DNA of 36,479 nucleotides from Lachnospiraceae bacterium (lineage in GTDB: Bacteria > Bacillota > Clostridia > Lachnospirales > Lachnospiraceae), in contig JAAUZU010000017.1 of NCBI GenBank assembly GCA_014804445.1, positions 116,237 to 152,715 on the forward strand, in the 5' to 3' direction. Below are positions 1 to 7,937 of this stretch, in pieces (position 1 is the stretch's first letter; each line of letters starts with the position of its first letter). The position numbers and the translations under genes were made by a program. The notes under the pieces are model-generated. The model was given only the letters and a program-made list of their open reading frames with translations. It was not told where the DNA came from and made no database searches.

Positions 1-730
1 AATCCACGGCGTCGTAAAGGGTATCATATTCTGTCGTTTCAATCCCAATATCGTGTAGTACCTTAGCCATATCTGCATTTTCTTCATCACACAAAATAAC
101 CATATACCATCCGGAATTGGTGTATCCCTGCGGCGTTCCCACACAGATAAGATTATCCGATTCAAGCACGCCTACCACCTTAAATACCTTCCCATAGGCG
201 GACTCATTGAAATATCCCCCGATTTCCATTTTCTTATTATGAAAAACTTTTTTATCCACAAGAATCTCACCGGCCCCCTCCGGCATTCTGCCATCTATCA
301 GTTTCGCATTCATGTGCTCCAAAAAGCCCGGAATTTGGCTCTCTTCTAAAAGTGGGAAGTCATATCCCATACCACCGACTATGCCTTGATAATTGGCATA
401 TAAGCATTGCGTGTATATGACGTCACTTATCCCTTCATGCTCCTTCAACTTATCCATGATGCGGTTTCTTGCCTCGTTAATCTTTTGATTTAATTCCTCG
501 TCGGATGAACAGGAATCACGGTCTACGCCCATTGTCTCAATACTGAGCTTGACAAAAGCAATTCTTTTGGGCTGCTCTAAAAATAATGCCTTAAAACTCT
601 CCTGTGTTGTCAAAAGCAGGAAATTAATAAGGTACATCGTCATAAATGTCAGCGACAGCGCTACAAGCATAACCCATACCTGCTTTTTATTGTTTCGCAC
701 AAATTTTAATGCGGATAGTTTACTTTTCAT
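1..730 (-). CDS. ABC transporter permease, FtsX/MacB-like, N-terminal part
   Basis: The reading frame opens with ATG at 730 behind a strong AAGGAGG and stays open for 243 codons to the window edge, so the C-terminal part is missing. The protein starts with a basic stretch (MKSKLSALKFVRNNKKQ) and one hydrophobic helix at about residues 17-42. A long soluble region follows, with segments such as DGRMPEGAGEILVDKK and GKVFKVVGVLE. One helix followed by a large extracellular region of this type is the usual N-terminus of MacB/FtsX-type permeases, which act in export or in sensing of peptides. It lies downstream of the histidine kinase and response regulator genes in the same direction, but a terminator separates them. 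The two-component pair may regulate it; that is inference. The ATPase partner is not visible. Confidence 0.75.
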   Translation of the reverse strand, partial: MKSKLSALKFVRNNKKQVWVMLVALSLTFMTMYLINFLLLTTQESFKALFLEQPKRIAFVKLSIETMGVDRDSCSSDEELNQKINEARNRIMDKLKEHEGISDVIYTQCLYANYQGIVGGMGYDFPLLEESQIPGFLEHMNAKLIDGRMPEGAGEILVDKKVFHNKKMEIGGYFNESAYGKVFKVVGVLESDNLICVGTPQGYTNSGWYMVILCDEENADMAKVLHDIGIETTEYDTLYDAVD

Positions 731-774
731 GCAAAGCCTCCTTATTTTTGTTACTTTATTTTATCCTGCCTGGC

Positions 775-820
775 AAAATAAAAAAAGTGACTGCAGTCAT
801 ATTGATATATGACCGCAGTC
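775..820 (-). terminator. Rho-independent terminator after the response regulator gene
   Basis: Arms 789-802 and 807-820 form a 14-bp stem with a single G-U pair (in minus-strand RNA) and a 4-nt loop. Reading on the minus strand, the stem is followed by a T-rich run (ACTTTTTTTATTTT). It starts 11 nt after the stop codon at 831 and would end the histidine kinase / response regulator transcript. Confidence 0.88.
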
Positions 821-830
821 CGAATCGAAA

Positions 831-1502
831 TCATCTTTTCAATTCCACAACCAGCTTCACTCTGTCATGAATTCCGGTTTTGTCATAGATATTGGAAATG
901 TAGTTTTTAACCGTACCCTCCGATATGTATAGCTTGTCCGCAATCTGTCTGTTGGTCAGCCCTTCCACCATAAGCGCGCATATCTCTTTTTCTCTGCCCG
1001 TCAGCTCTGCTGCAATATCACCAGCGTTGTCCCCCATGCTTCCTCCTATAACTTCCTGCTTTCTTCTTTCGGAATTGGCTGCCATAAGTTCTGCAAGATG
1101 CGCCATAACCTGCTGGTCTAATACCGTAACACCGCTCAGGATCTGCGTCACGGCGCCCAGAATGGCATCCTTTCCGCTATCCTTCAAAAGATATCCATCC
1201 GCGCCGCCCGCTATTGCCTCCGTAATATACTTGTCGTCATAAAAAGTCGTAAGAACCAGAATTTTAACATGTGCAAACTTTTCTTTCATGACCTTGATGA
1301 GCTCTATACCGCCCATACCCTTCATATTAAGGTCTACAAGCGCGATATCACAGTCTGCAGCTTTTTCCTCCAGTATTTGCAAAGCTCCCCTTCCGTCACT
1401 TGCCTTACCGATTATCTCCATGCCATTCAGTGACAATATAATCTCCAGGCTTTCCAGCAAAAGCTTCTCATCATCCACCAACAATACTTTATACCCATTC
1501 AT
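831..1502 (-). CDS. NarL/LuxR-family response regulator
   Basis: This 223-aa protein has an N-terminal receiver domain (about 4-120) with the acidic pair D10/D11, phospho-acceptor D57 in ALVDLNM, the conserved threonine in ILVLTTF and K106 in GYLLKDSG. A C-terminal LuxR/GerE helix-turn-helix follows at about 165-215 (LTGREKEICALMVEGLTNRQ). The family is phosphorylated by a histidine kinase and then binds DNA as a dimer. Its ATG lies 5 nt after the kinase stop codon, with a GGAGAG site in the kinase 3' end, so the two are co-translated. The target is unknown; the ABC permease gene downstream is the obvious candidate by position. Confidence 0.95.
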   Translation of the reverse strand: MNGYKVLLVDDEKLLLESLEIILSLNGMEIIGKASDGRGALQILEEKAADCDIALVDLNMKGMGGIELIKVMKEKFAHVKILVLTTFYDDKYITEAIAGGADGYLLKDSGKDAILGAVTQILSGVTVLDQQVMAHLAELMAANSERRKQEVIGGSMGDNAGDIAAELTGREKEICALMVEGLTNRQIADKLYISEGTVKNYISNIYDKTGIHDRVKLVVELKR

Positions 1503-1507
1503 TCTGC

Positions 1508-2674
1508 TTACTCTCCAAATCCGACAGGCAGTTCCACCATCAATTTAAATCCATTCTGATTTTCCAGTTTTGTTTTTCCACCACATTTTTCTGCATATGC
1601 CATTATCTTTTTTAAGCCGAAACCGTTTTCAATTTTTTGCTTACAATTGCAATCGCTGAAATCACTATAGCCGTTATCCGATACCGCAAGCTTCACATGC
1701 GCCGAATCCCCCGAGAGCATAACCATAAACTCACTTGCATGACCGTGCTTCACACCGTTGGTCAAGGCTTCCTGCAATACCCCGGTCAGGAACACCACAT
1801 AATCATGCGGCAGCTTTATATCGTCTGCCATTTCCCTGTCATTCTGATAAATCTCTGTGCCCGCATCCATCCCAAATTCCGTCATAATCATATCCAGCTG
1901 AGATTTCAGTTCTCCTGCCGTAAGCTCTGCATTGTCATCATCCAGTACCCTGACTGCTCTTCTGATAGACGCAAGACTGTCACGGATTCTATCATTTGCA
2001 TCCTGCATCTTCTTTCTTGCTTCCTCCGGTTTTACATCATAAAGCATATCGGCAGCATCTAATGTCATAATAGCAGCCGTTATGGAATGTCCTACGCTAT
2101 TGTGAATATTTCTGCTGATATTTTCCCTTTCAAGCAGCCTTGCATTTCTTTCGTCCAAATACTTTTGCCTTAACAGTTGTTTGTTTAACCGCCTCTCATG
2201 CATTTCGCTGATATTAGAAGCCAGCACTCTCTCATTTTCTTTTATTTGTCTCTTTTCGGTCTGCTCCATGATACTGTATAAAAAGCCTAAAAGCAAAAAC
2301 GCAAATACCAAAAAAATCGTGAGCAGCATACACATCGCAATGGGCATGTTTTGGTAAATCACCAACTGCACAAAGATAAACGACAGCGTTCCGATACATA
2401 CACGCGTAGAAACCTTTACATCCTTCAGAAAAAAGAAAATCAGGAAACCTGAAAAACTCCCTGACAATATCGCAAACACCGCCATAAAAACCATGTCGGC
2501 TATCATGATGCTTTTCTCTTTTTCTTCACAGACTGACCGGTATGCAATCAGCATGACAATCACTGCTGTCGTCATAATAAGAAATACCGGTGCTTTACTT
2601 TTGAATAGCCCCAATATCGCCAGCAGTACTATGATTATAATTTCCGAAATTGCATGTACCATACCAATCCCCAT
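1508..2674 (-). CDS. Membrane sensor histidine kinase, NarL/DesK type
   Basis: This 388-aa protein has five or six hydrophobic segments in residues 6-135, then a coiled linker rich in charged residues (about 136-185). A HisKA_3 dimerisation/phosphoacceptor region follows with H191 in SRNIHNSVGHSITA. The C-terminal ATPase domain shows the N box QEALTNGVKHGHA (301-313), DNG (333-335) and NGFGLKKI (350-357). It has no extracellular domain of any size, so it probably senses through the membrane, as DesK-like kinases do. The start is uncertain: ATG 2674 has a poor binding site, and a second ATG four codons later follows GGGGATTGGT. It lies 15 nt after dpnI, and no separate promoter is obvious. Confidence 0.93.
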   Translation of the reverse strand: MGIGMVHAISEIIIIVLLAILGLFKSKAPVFLIMTTAVIVMLIAYRSVCEEKEKSIMIADMVFMAVFAILSGSFSGFLIFFFLKDVKVSTRVCIGTLSFIFVQLVIYQNMPIAMCMLLTIFLVFAFLLLGFLYSIMEQTEKRQIKENERVLASNISEMHERRLNKQLLRQKYLDERNARLLERENISRNIHNSVGHSITAAIMTLDAADMLYDVKPEEARKKMQDANDRIRDSLASIRRAVRVLDDDNAELTAGELKSQLDMIMTEFGMDAGTEIYQNDREMADDIKLPHDYVVFLTGVLQEALTNGVKHGHASEFMVMLSGDSAHVKLAVSDNGYSDFSDCNCKQKIENGFGLKKIMAYAEKCGGKTKLENQNGFKLMVELPVGFGE

Positions 2675-2689
2675 TCGTGTTGCAGAGTT

Positions 2690-3472
2690 CTATTTGCAAC
2701 ACTGTTTTACTTTTTTATAATGTCCTCTTTCCACAAATTCTATGATTCCTTCATCTCTTAAAAGTTGCAATTGCTGTCTTATTTTTGCTTCAATATGATG
2801 ATTCTCCGGATGCTTCAACTCCAACATATGTGTGAACTGATACATCTGATTCAATGTAAATTCTTCTTCCCCAATACTATTGACACATTTTAAAATATCA
2901 AAAATCCATCCTCTTGCTTCAAGTTCATACTGCTTTACGAAATCCATTTTTTTCACGTCACTGACAATTTTGTCAACAGGCTGTTCCATTTCATCTTTTA
3001 CAATGTATATTCTCCCTTCATCCGGTATCCCTTTTAAAAGGATATTACAACCAACCCAACCGGCCCGTCTTGCTGTATTTGCCAATGGATTTCTTTTTTC
3101 TATAATATCAGGCACAAAGAAATGTTTGGGAACCATTACAAAATTTTTTACTCTAAAATCGGCTTTGTTGTAATGCAAAAAGAAGAAATTGGGATTATTA
3201 ATAGAATTAATTCTCCCCAGCATCGTATCATAAGCTCCATCTGCCACTTTGTTATGAATGGCAGTGTGTTTACTTTTCAATTCATATTCTTCTAAACAAC
3301 TAGGGCAATAAAAATCTGCCACTGGTCTATTATTCTCAAAATGACGAATATGTGCATTTCCGCAATATGGACAAAACAAATTCTGACTCACCCAATTTTC
3401 TGTTATTACCCGTATTTTTTGCGATTTGTTACTATATTCTTCAGCAACCTTGTCATTCATTTGTAAATCCAT
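2690..3472 (-). CDS. dpnI: DpnI-type methyl-directed restriction endonuclease
   Basis: This 260-aa protein is recognisable as DpnI along its whole length (DpnI is about 254 aa). DpnI cuts G-m6A-TC, only when the adenine is methylated. The PD-(D/E)XK catalytic residues fall at D53 (RPVADFYC), E64 and K66 (EYELKSK). A zinc site is formed by C34/C37 and C56/C59. Other conserved blocks are NPNFFFLHY and TARRAGWVGCNI. The C-terminal 80 residues form the winged-helix that reads methyladenine (IRQQLQLLRDEGIIEF). No methyltransferase is encoded next to it, as expected for this type IIM enzyme. The host should therefore lack Dam methylation, and the enzyme would attack DNA arriving from Dam-positive donors. 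It is the third gene of a cluster behind the promoter at 4327-4355. Start ATG 3472 has AAAGG upstream. Confidence 0.95.
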   Translation of the reverse strand: MDLQMNDKVAEEYSNKSQKIRVITENWVSQNLFCPYCGNAHIRHFENNRPVADFYCPSCLEEYELKSKHTAIHNKVADGAYDTMLGRINSINNPNFFFLHYNKADFRVKNFVMVPKHFFVPDIIEKRNPLANTARRAGWVGCNILLKGIPDEGRIYIVKDEMEQPVDKIVSDVKKMDFVKQYELEARGWIFDILKCVNSIGEEEFTLNQMYQFTHMLELKHPENHHIEAKIRQQLQLLRDEGIIEFVERGHYKKVKQCCK

Positions 3473-3544
3473 GTAATACCTTTCCTGATAGTCATCAAAA
3501 GTCTAAATACTCCTATATATTAAAAGAATATGACTGTTTGCAAG

Positions 3545-4108
3545 TTACATGTCTGCTACAAACCTTTCATACCACATTGGTACATTATGGGAAATTCTGA
3601 TCGGCTTTCCATTCTTATATATAGCAAACCGCCGAAACCCTATCGTATTATCATAGAATGCCGCCAAATCACTTTCCGGCAAAACTATTTTCAAATTCTC
3701 AAATGTATCAATATATCTTTTTTCAATATCTTGCTCTGCAATTCCATGACCACCTTGTTTTATACGCGCTGCTACTCTTTCCTTGGCAATATCTACATTC
3801 TCAACTCCAATATAATGCAGTTCAATAAAATATCCCTGTTTCTTCGCCCTTGTTATGTTATTTAAAATTAATTTTCCACACAAAGTGGTTTCCTGATTAA
3901 AAGTAATATCTTCATCAAAATACGCGGCAATCCTCTTTACTGCAATTTTCCCAGCAGCCATAACATCAGCCATATTTCTCCAGTCACCAAACTCTCTCAA
4001 TATTTCATCTGTGTTCACCCTCGGCATATCCTGCATACTTTGCAATGACTGATATAGCGTCGATTTACCTGCCCCATTGACCCCTGCTATCAAAATATAT
4101 TTTTTCAC
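3545..4108 (-). CDS. Zeta-toxin-like P-loop kinase
   Basis: This is a P-loop protein with Walker A GVNGAGKST (residues 9-17), NTDEI (32-36), NQETTLCG (71-78) and the lid region RVAARIKQGGHG with RY at 131-132. These are hallmarks of the zeta toxin / COG4185 group. Characterised zeta toxins phosphorylate UDP-N-acetylglucosamine and block wall synthesis. I chose GTG 4108, giving 187 aa, because AGAAAGGAAG lies at proper distance upstream and the GTG overlaps the stop of the preceding small gene (TAGTG). An upstream ATG at 4138 also exists in frame but lies inside that small gene. The product could be a toxin or a harmless nucleotide kinase; family membership is solid, toxicity is inferred. Confidence 0.82.
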   Translation of the reverse strand: MKKYILIAGVNGAGKSTLYQSLQSMQDMPRVNTDEILREFGDWRNMADVMAAGKIAVKRIAAYFDEDITFNQETTLCGKLILNNITRAKKQGYFIELHYIGVENVDIAKERVAARIKQGGHGIAEQDIEKRYIDTFENLKIVLPESDLAAFYDNTIGFRRFAIYKNGKPIRISHNVPMWYERFVADM

Positions 4109-4287
4109 TAAAAGAGCTTCCTTTCTATTACTTGCCACTGCTGCTTCTGCAGAAGAAAATCACCCACCATTTCATAAAAATTTCTTTGTTCTTCTGTTTC
4201 TGCCTCTAATACAAGCTGTAAGGTATCTTCCGGTTGCAATTTTTTTATATCTTCATATATTTTTTCATATTTTTTCACATCGCACAT
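4108..4287 (-). CDS. Small acidic protein, putative antitoxin partner of the zeta-like kinase
   Basis: A 59-aa frame opens at ATG 4287 behind AGAGAGGTGATTGC and ends at TAG 4108-4110, which overlaps the GTG start of the zeta-like gene. The sequence is charged and predicted helical (KKYEKIYEDIKKLQPEDT, then EAETEEQRNFYEMVGDFLLQ). I do not recognise a named family. Its size, acidity, leader position and translational coupling fit an antitoxin, and the canonical epsilon antitoxin is also a small helical protein. It is too short for ordinary ORF cut-offs and could be missed. The antitoxin function is inference from context only. Confidence 0.7.
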   Translation of the reverse strand: MCDVKKYEKIYEDIKKLQPEDTLQLVLEAETEEQRNFYEMVGDFLLQKQQWQVIERKLF

Positions 4288-4326
4288 GCAATCACCTCTC
4301 TAATAATCCGTATTGTATTAAATTAT

Positions 4327-4355
4327 ATTATACCCCAAATGCCTATAGATGTTAA
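4327..4355 (-). promoter_or_regulatory. Promoter of the antitoxin / zeta / dpnI cluster
   Basis: On the minus strand TTAACA (4350-4355) is separated by exactly 17 nt from a perfect TATAAT (4327-4332). The start codon of the 59-aa gene lies 40 nt further on. The -35 box begins immediately after the T-run of the rpsI terminator, so the two signals are packed end to end. Confidence 0.82.
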
Positions 4356-4386
4356 GACAAAAACTCCGCAGGTTTTCCTGCGGAGT
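4356..4386 (-). terminator. Rho-independent terminator of rplM-rpsI
   Basis: Perfect 10-bp stem 4363-4372 / 4377-4386 (ACTCCGCAGG on the plus strand) with a TTTT loop. On the minus strand it is followed by TTTTTGTC. It lies 30 nt after the rpsI stop. Confidence 0.92.
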
Positions 4387-4415
4387 CCATATTTTTGAAG
4401 CTGTAAAGTTTCTGC

Positions 4416-4811
4416 CTATCTCTTACTGAACTGCGGTGCTCTACGAGCTGCTTTGAGACCGTATTTCTTACGCTCTTTCATACGAGGATCACGGGTTAAG
4501 AAGCCTTCCTTCTTGAGGACAGGTCTGTAGTCCGCATCTGCCTGGCAAAGCGCTCTTGCAACACCGTGACGGATTGCACCGGCCTGGCCTGTTGTACCGC
4601 CGCCGCATACATTTACCAGAATGTCGAACTTGTCAACAGTCTCGGTAGCTACCAGAGGCTGACGAACGATAACCTTTAAGGTCTCCAGTCCGAAATAATC
4701 GTCGATATCTCTTTTATTTATTGTAACCTTGCCTGTTCCAGGCATTAAGTATACTCTTGCAATGGATTTTTTTCTTCTACCTGTACCGTAGTATCTTTCT
4801 GATTTAGCCAT
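4416..4811 (-). CDS. rpsI: 30S ribosomal protein S9
   Basis: This 131-aa protein has the S9 N-terminal block [14 protein letters not shown], the central [19 protein letters not shown] and the invariant basic C-terminus ending in RRAPQFSKR. The S9 tail reaches the P-site tRNA in the 30S head. Length is normal. It follows rplM after 24 nt and is the last gene of the unit, ended by the hairpin at 4363-4386. Confidence 0.98.
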   Translation of the reverse strand: MAKSERYYGTGRRKKSIARVYLMPGTGKVTINKRDIDDYFGLETLKVIVRQPLVATETVDKFDILVNVCGGGTTGQAGAIRHGVARALCQADADYRPVLKKEGFLTRDPRMKERKKYGLKAARRAPQFSKR

Positions 4812-4835
4812 TTTTATTTCCTCCTTTCAGTCCCG

Positions 4836-5264
4836 TTAGAATGTCAATACTTCAGGCTTCTGCGCTTCGTGCTTGTGCTCAGGTCCTGCGTATACATGCA
4901 GCTTGGTATACATCTGTCTGCCTAAAGGTCCTTTGGGAAGCATGCCCTTAACTGCAAGCTCTACAACCTGCTCGGGTTTCTTAGCTAATTTATCACGCAA
5001 TGTGGTCTCTTTCATGCCGCCCACATAATCGGAATGGCTGTAGTAAATCTTCTGGTCAAGCTTCTTGCCTGTTACCTTAATTTTCTCTGCATTGACAATA
5101 ATAACATAATCGCCGGTATCCATATGAGGTGTGAAAGTCGGCTTATTTTTTCCTCTCAGAACCTTGGCAACCTCAGATGCCAGACGTCCCAATGTCATGT
5201 CTGTAGCGTCTACTACATACCATTTTCTATCGATTGTAGCTGGACTAGCCATAAATGTTTTCAT
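4836..5264 (-). CDS. rplM: 50S ribosomal protein L13
   Basis: 142 aa, the family's usual length. Recognisable blocks are [38 protein letters not shown] and [21 protein letters not shown]13 is an early 50S assembly protein. The frame stays open a further 61 codons upstream, but ATG 5264 has ATGGAGGAAATATC directly before it and matches the family N-terminus, so the longer frame is leader RNA rather than protein. Transcription starts from the promoter at 5472-5500. Confidence 0.98.
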   Translation of the reverse strand: MKTFMASPATIDRKWYVVDATDMTLGRLASEVAKVLRGKNKPTFTPHMDTGDYVIIVNAEKIKVTGKKLDQKIYYSHSDYVGGMKETTLRDKLAKKPEQVVELAVKGMLPKGPLGRQMYTKLHVYAGPEHKHEAQKPEVLTF

Positions 5265-5465
5265 GATATTTCCTCCATACATGGTAAAATCCAAAAACCA
5301 CAGGTGTTCCGTCCTGTTGTTTTTGAGAATCCTTCTTTTGCTTCTCGGGAATCTTACCCGGCAGATGTCCGGCTGCCTCATAAAACCCTTCAAAACATCT
5401 CCGTCTCTGCGATTCTCTCCTGTGTCACCGGGGCTTTGGTTCCACATTTTGATACACCGCCACAG
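5265..5465 (-). promoter_or_regulatory. Structured leader of rplM with attenuator-like hairpin
   Basis: About 200 nt separate the predicted transcription start from the rplM start codon. A long hairpin (5292-5304 with 5312-5324; AAAAACAACAGG / CCTGTGGTTTTT on the minus strand, one mismatch) ends in a T-rich 3' arm 28 nt before the L13 start. That geometry fits an intrinsic attenuator. L13 leaders that bind L13 are known in Firmicutes. Whether this one matches that motif needs a covariance-model search. Confidence 0.55.
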
Positions 5466-5471
5466 TGATAT

Positions 5472-5500
5472 ATTATATTATATGAAACCGAACCTGTCAA
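5472..5500 (-). promoter_or_regulatory. Consensus promoter of rplM-rpsI
   Basis: Perfect TTGACA (5495-5500) and perfect TATAAT (5472-5477) with 17-nt spacing on the minus strand. It lies in the gap after the solute-binding protein gene, so rplM-rpsI can be transcribed independently of the ecf-truA unit. Confidence 0.92.
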
Positions 5501-5517
5501 CATAAAAATCACATTTT

Positions 5518-7887
5518 TTACCTGTTCTCGTCGAGATAAAGCTGCACACGGTTTTGTATAATATCTGCCGCTTCATCCGCACTTTTTTGTCCTCCAAAGT
5601 AAGGTGCTGCTTCCTCATCAATGATTTCTATCAGGCTGTCATTGAAATCGTAAATGCCGTCTATTTGGCTGATAACATACCGTATGCTGTCAGCCTGCTC
5701 TTCTGTCAGGGGATAAATATCCCATTGTTTATCCCCGCTGCGATATTGACCTTTGGGAACCTCCTTTGGATCGCCGTCTGCATCTAACACAGGACTTCCG
5801 TCTGCGTACCTCATATAATTCGGCTCCATTTCCTGCGCCAGCTTTTTTTCAAAGGAAGTTATTCTGATAGGAAAACTTCCTGCCAGTTCCTCGTTCTCCT
5901 GTGCTTCTTCTGACAGCAGGCTTTCGATAAAAGACCACGCCGCCTCTTTATTCGTGGAAGACGCACTCACGCAGACAGGAGACTCTCCAAAGGCAAGCAC
6001 GCCTTTTTTGCCTGCAGAAGGATATCCTATCGCCGTTATCGGCTCTCCGAATATCAGCTCTTCTATCTGCCAGTCCATAGAAAATGTCAAACGAGCCGGG
6101 TCTAACAACGCCATATGTCCGCCAATCTGCTCCTCTGCCGTAATATCGGCATATACATAAGCTCCTGCAGGGTATTGGTTTGCAAATTCCAGCAATTTCT
6201 TAAATTCTATTGTATTGAAAGAACATGTCCCGTCCTCCCAGTTGACCCACGAATCATAATCAAACCGCAGACAATTGTGCAATATATTTGCCTTCAGCGC
6301 ATCGGGATAGATGGTGCTTTCCGGATATGCTTCTGCAAAAGCTGTCATTTCTTCCAGCGTCCACCCTGACTCCTCTCCCACCTCGGAGGTTCTGCCAACA
6401 AGCGTCTCTATACTGAACGCATACGGTATGGCACAGAGAACGCCATCTATGGTATAGGCGTTTAGAACGGTTTCAAATAAATCTTCCCGCCTGACCGCTT
6501 CACTACTCTCCAGATAAGGCGACAGGTCTTCAATCAGTCCCCGTACTGCAAACAATTTCATATCGATATCGTCCGCCGGAAACATATCCGGCGCATTGCC
6601 TGTCAGGATATCATTATAAAACCGTGTCTTCGCATCCTCATAGCTTTCTGTCAGTTCTGTATAATCCATTATCTCAATTTGATATTTGTCACTCTCTTTA
6701 TTGAACGCCACCACGGCAAACTCCAGCGTCCGGTCATAACCCAGACAGCCAAGAACCAGCGTTTCCTTTTTTTCCACCTCGGATGCCGGTACTTTTTCCA
6801 ACACGATCAGACTCGCTGTCTGCGCGTTATCCAGACAATAAACGGCAATACTGCCATCCTTAAGAGCCGCTACCCTCTTGATATGGGCAGGCTGCAAATC
6901 ACATTCCACCCATTTTATCAGTTCTGTATACGCCTGTGCTTCCATATCATATTCGTACAAGGAACTGTTGTCGCTTAACAGAATACCGCCATGTGGTCCC
7001 GTTTCCCAATCTATATTGCCACAGTCGGGGGGCAGATTGCTGTAAGTTTCCGAAAACTGCTTTGTATCCTTATTATAAATGGCTATCTCGATACCCTTTC
7101 CTGCCGCATACATGATTCCCAGCCTGCCGTCCGGCAGAATTCCCGCAACCGGCGTAACTCTCTGCCCTCCAAAGGCTTTTAGGTCTATATCCGCTTTATG
7201 GTTTCCCTCCTTGTCAAACACCCAAACATAACTTGTGCCGTTACTGATATACAGGTTTCCCTCCTTATCCGTAAACAGCTTCTGTGGGTAACTGCTTCTA
7301 TCCATAAAAAGGCAGTCCGTGATATCCGCCCCATAAACTTCCCCGCCATCCGCCGCAATCTTCTTTATTTGGTAGGTAGTATCCTGCGCCCGGCGCGCAT
7401 AATCTTCGTCTGTCGCATCCGCAGGAACTAACGGCGCTGTCCGAACCAGCAGAATGGTCCCGCCGTCCCCACTCACCGTCGCATTGATTACCTCGCCGGA
7501 AAATGCTTCTTCTCTTACCGCATATTCTTCCAAATCCATCAGCATTACCGGTCCCGCTTCCGGATTGGCTGCATCAAAACACCACCACCCAAGGCTTCTG
7601 TCACCGTTTTGATAGGATTCACAAATATAATACATTTTATCTTCGTCAAAGGTTATGCTGCTGTACTGTACCGCGTCCGCTTCTGCTGCATCGGACAGTT
7701 CATAGACCTTCGGGATATAGACATAATCTCCGTCATCCCCCATTGTCTCCGGTTGTGTTCCGTTACCGTTATTTTCACTGCTTTTGCCGCCGTTTTCCTC
7801 TTCTTTGCCACACGCCGCCAATCCAAACAGCATGATGCCTGCAAGCAAGGTCGCTGTTATTTGCTTTATCAATTTATTTTTCAACAT
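5518..7887 (-). CDS. Extracellular solute-binding lipoprotein, unusually large
   Basis: The protein is 789 aa from ATG 7887, which follows AAAGAGGAAAGCC; the in-frame ATG 7950 lies inside truA and lacks a good site. The N-terminus is a lipoprotein signal with lipobox LAAC (lipid-bearing Cys at about residue 26), followed by a low-complexity acidic/Gly/Asn linker. Residues of about 50-375 form a repetitive region with many aromatic-Gly-Asp turns, possibly a beta-propeller-like sensor. The C-terminal half (from about ETLVLGCLGYDR) resembles family 1 solute-binding proteins: AVVAFNKESDKYQIEI, DILTGNAPDMF, PYAFSIETLVGRT and AWSFIESLLSEEAQ. No permease genes adjoin it, so the substrate is unknown. 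It sits between truA and rplM, which are normally neighbours in Firmicutes, so it is probably an insertion. No terminator is obvious after it. Confidence 0.85.
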   Translation of the reverse strand: MLKNKLIKQITATLLAGIMLFGLAACGKEEENGGKSSENNGNGTQPETMGDDGDYVYIPKVYELSDAAEADAVQYSSITFDEDKMYYICESYQNGDRSLGWWCFDAANPEAGPVMLMDLEEYAVREEAFSGEVINATVSGDGGTILLVRTAPLVPADATDEDYARRAQDTTYQIKKIAADGGEVYGADITDCLFMDRSSYPQKLFTDKEGNLYISNGTSYVWVFDKEGNHKADIDLKAFGGQRVTPVAGILPDGRLGIMYAAGKGIEIAIYNKDTKQFSETYSNLPPDCGNIDWETGPHGGILLSDNSSLYEYDMEAQAYTELIKWVECDLQPAHIKRVAALKDGSIAVYCLDNAQTASLIVLEKVPASEVEKKETLVLGCLGYDRTLEFAVVAFNKESDKYQIEIMDYTELTESYEDAKTRFYNDILTGNAPDMFPADDIDMKLFAVRGLIEDLSPYLESSEAVRREDLFETVLNAYTIDGVLCAIPYAFSIETLVGRTSEVGEESGWTLEEMTAFAEAYPESTIYPDALKANILHNCLRFDYDSWVNWEDGTCSFNTIEFKKLLEFANQYPAGAYVYADITAEEQIGGHMALLDPARLTFSMDWQIEELIFGEPITAIGYPSAGKKGVLAFGESPVCVSASSTNKEAAWSFIESLLSEEAQENEELAGSFPIRITSFEKKLAQEMEPNYMRYADGSPVLDADGDPKEVPKGQYRSGDKQWDIYPLTEEQADSIRYVISQIDGIYDFNDSLIEIIDEEAAPYFGGQKSADEAADIIQNRVQLYLDENR

Positions 7888-7937
7888 GGCTTTCCTCTTT
7901 CCTTGACAGGTCTGCAAAAACTCCGGTTTGCCTAAAT

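Noticed and set aside
549..812. Plus-strand frame of 87 codons near the left end
   Set aside because: It lies antisense to the permease gene start and the terminator; no family resemblance.
5265..5447. 61-codon N-terminal extension of rplM
   Set aside because: The family N-terminus and a strong binding site place the start at 5264; the extension covers the leader hairpin.
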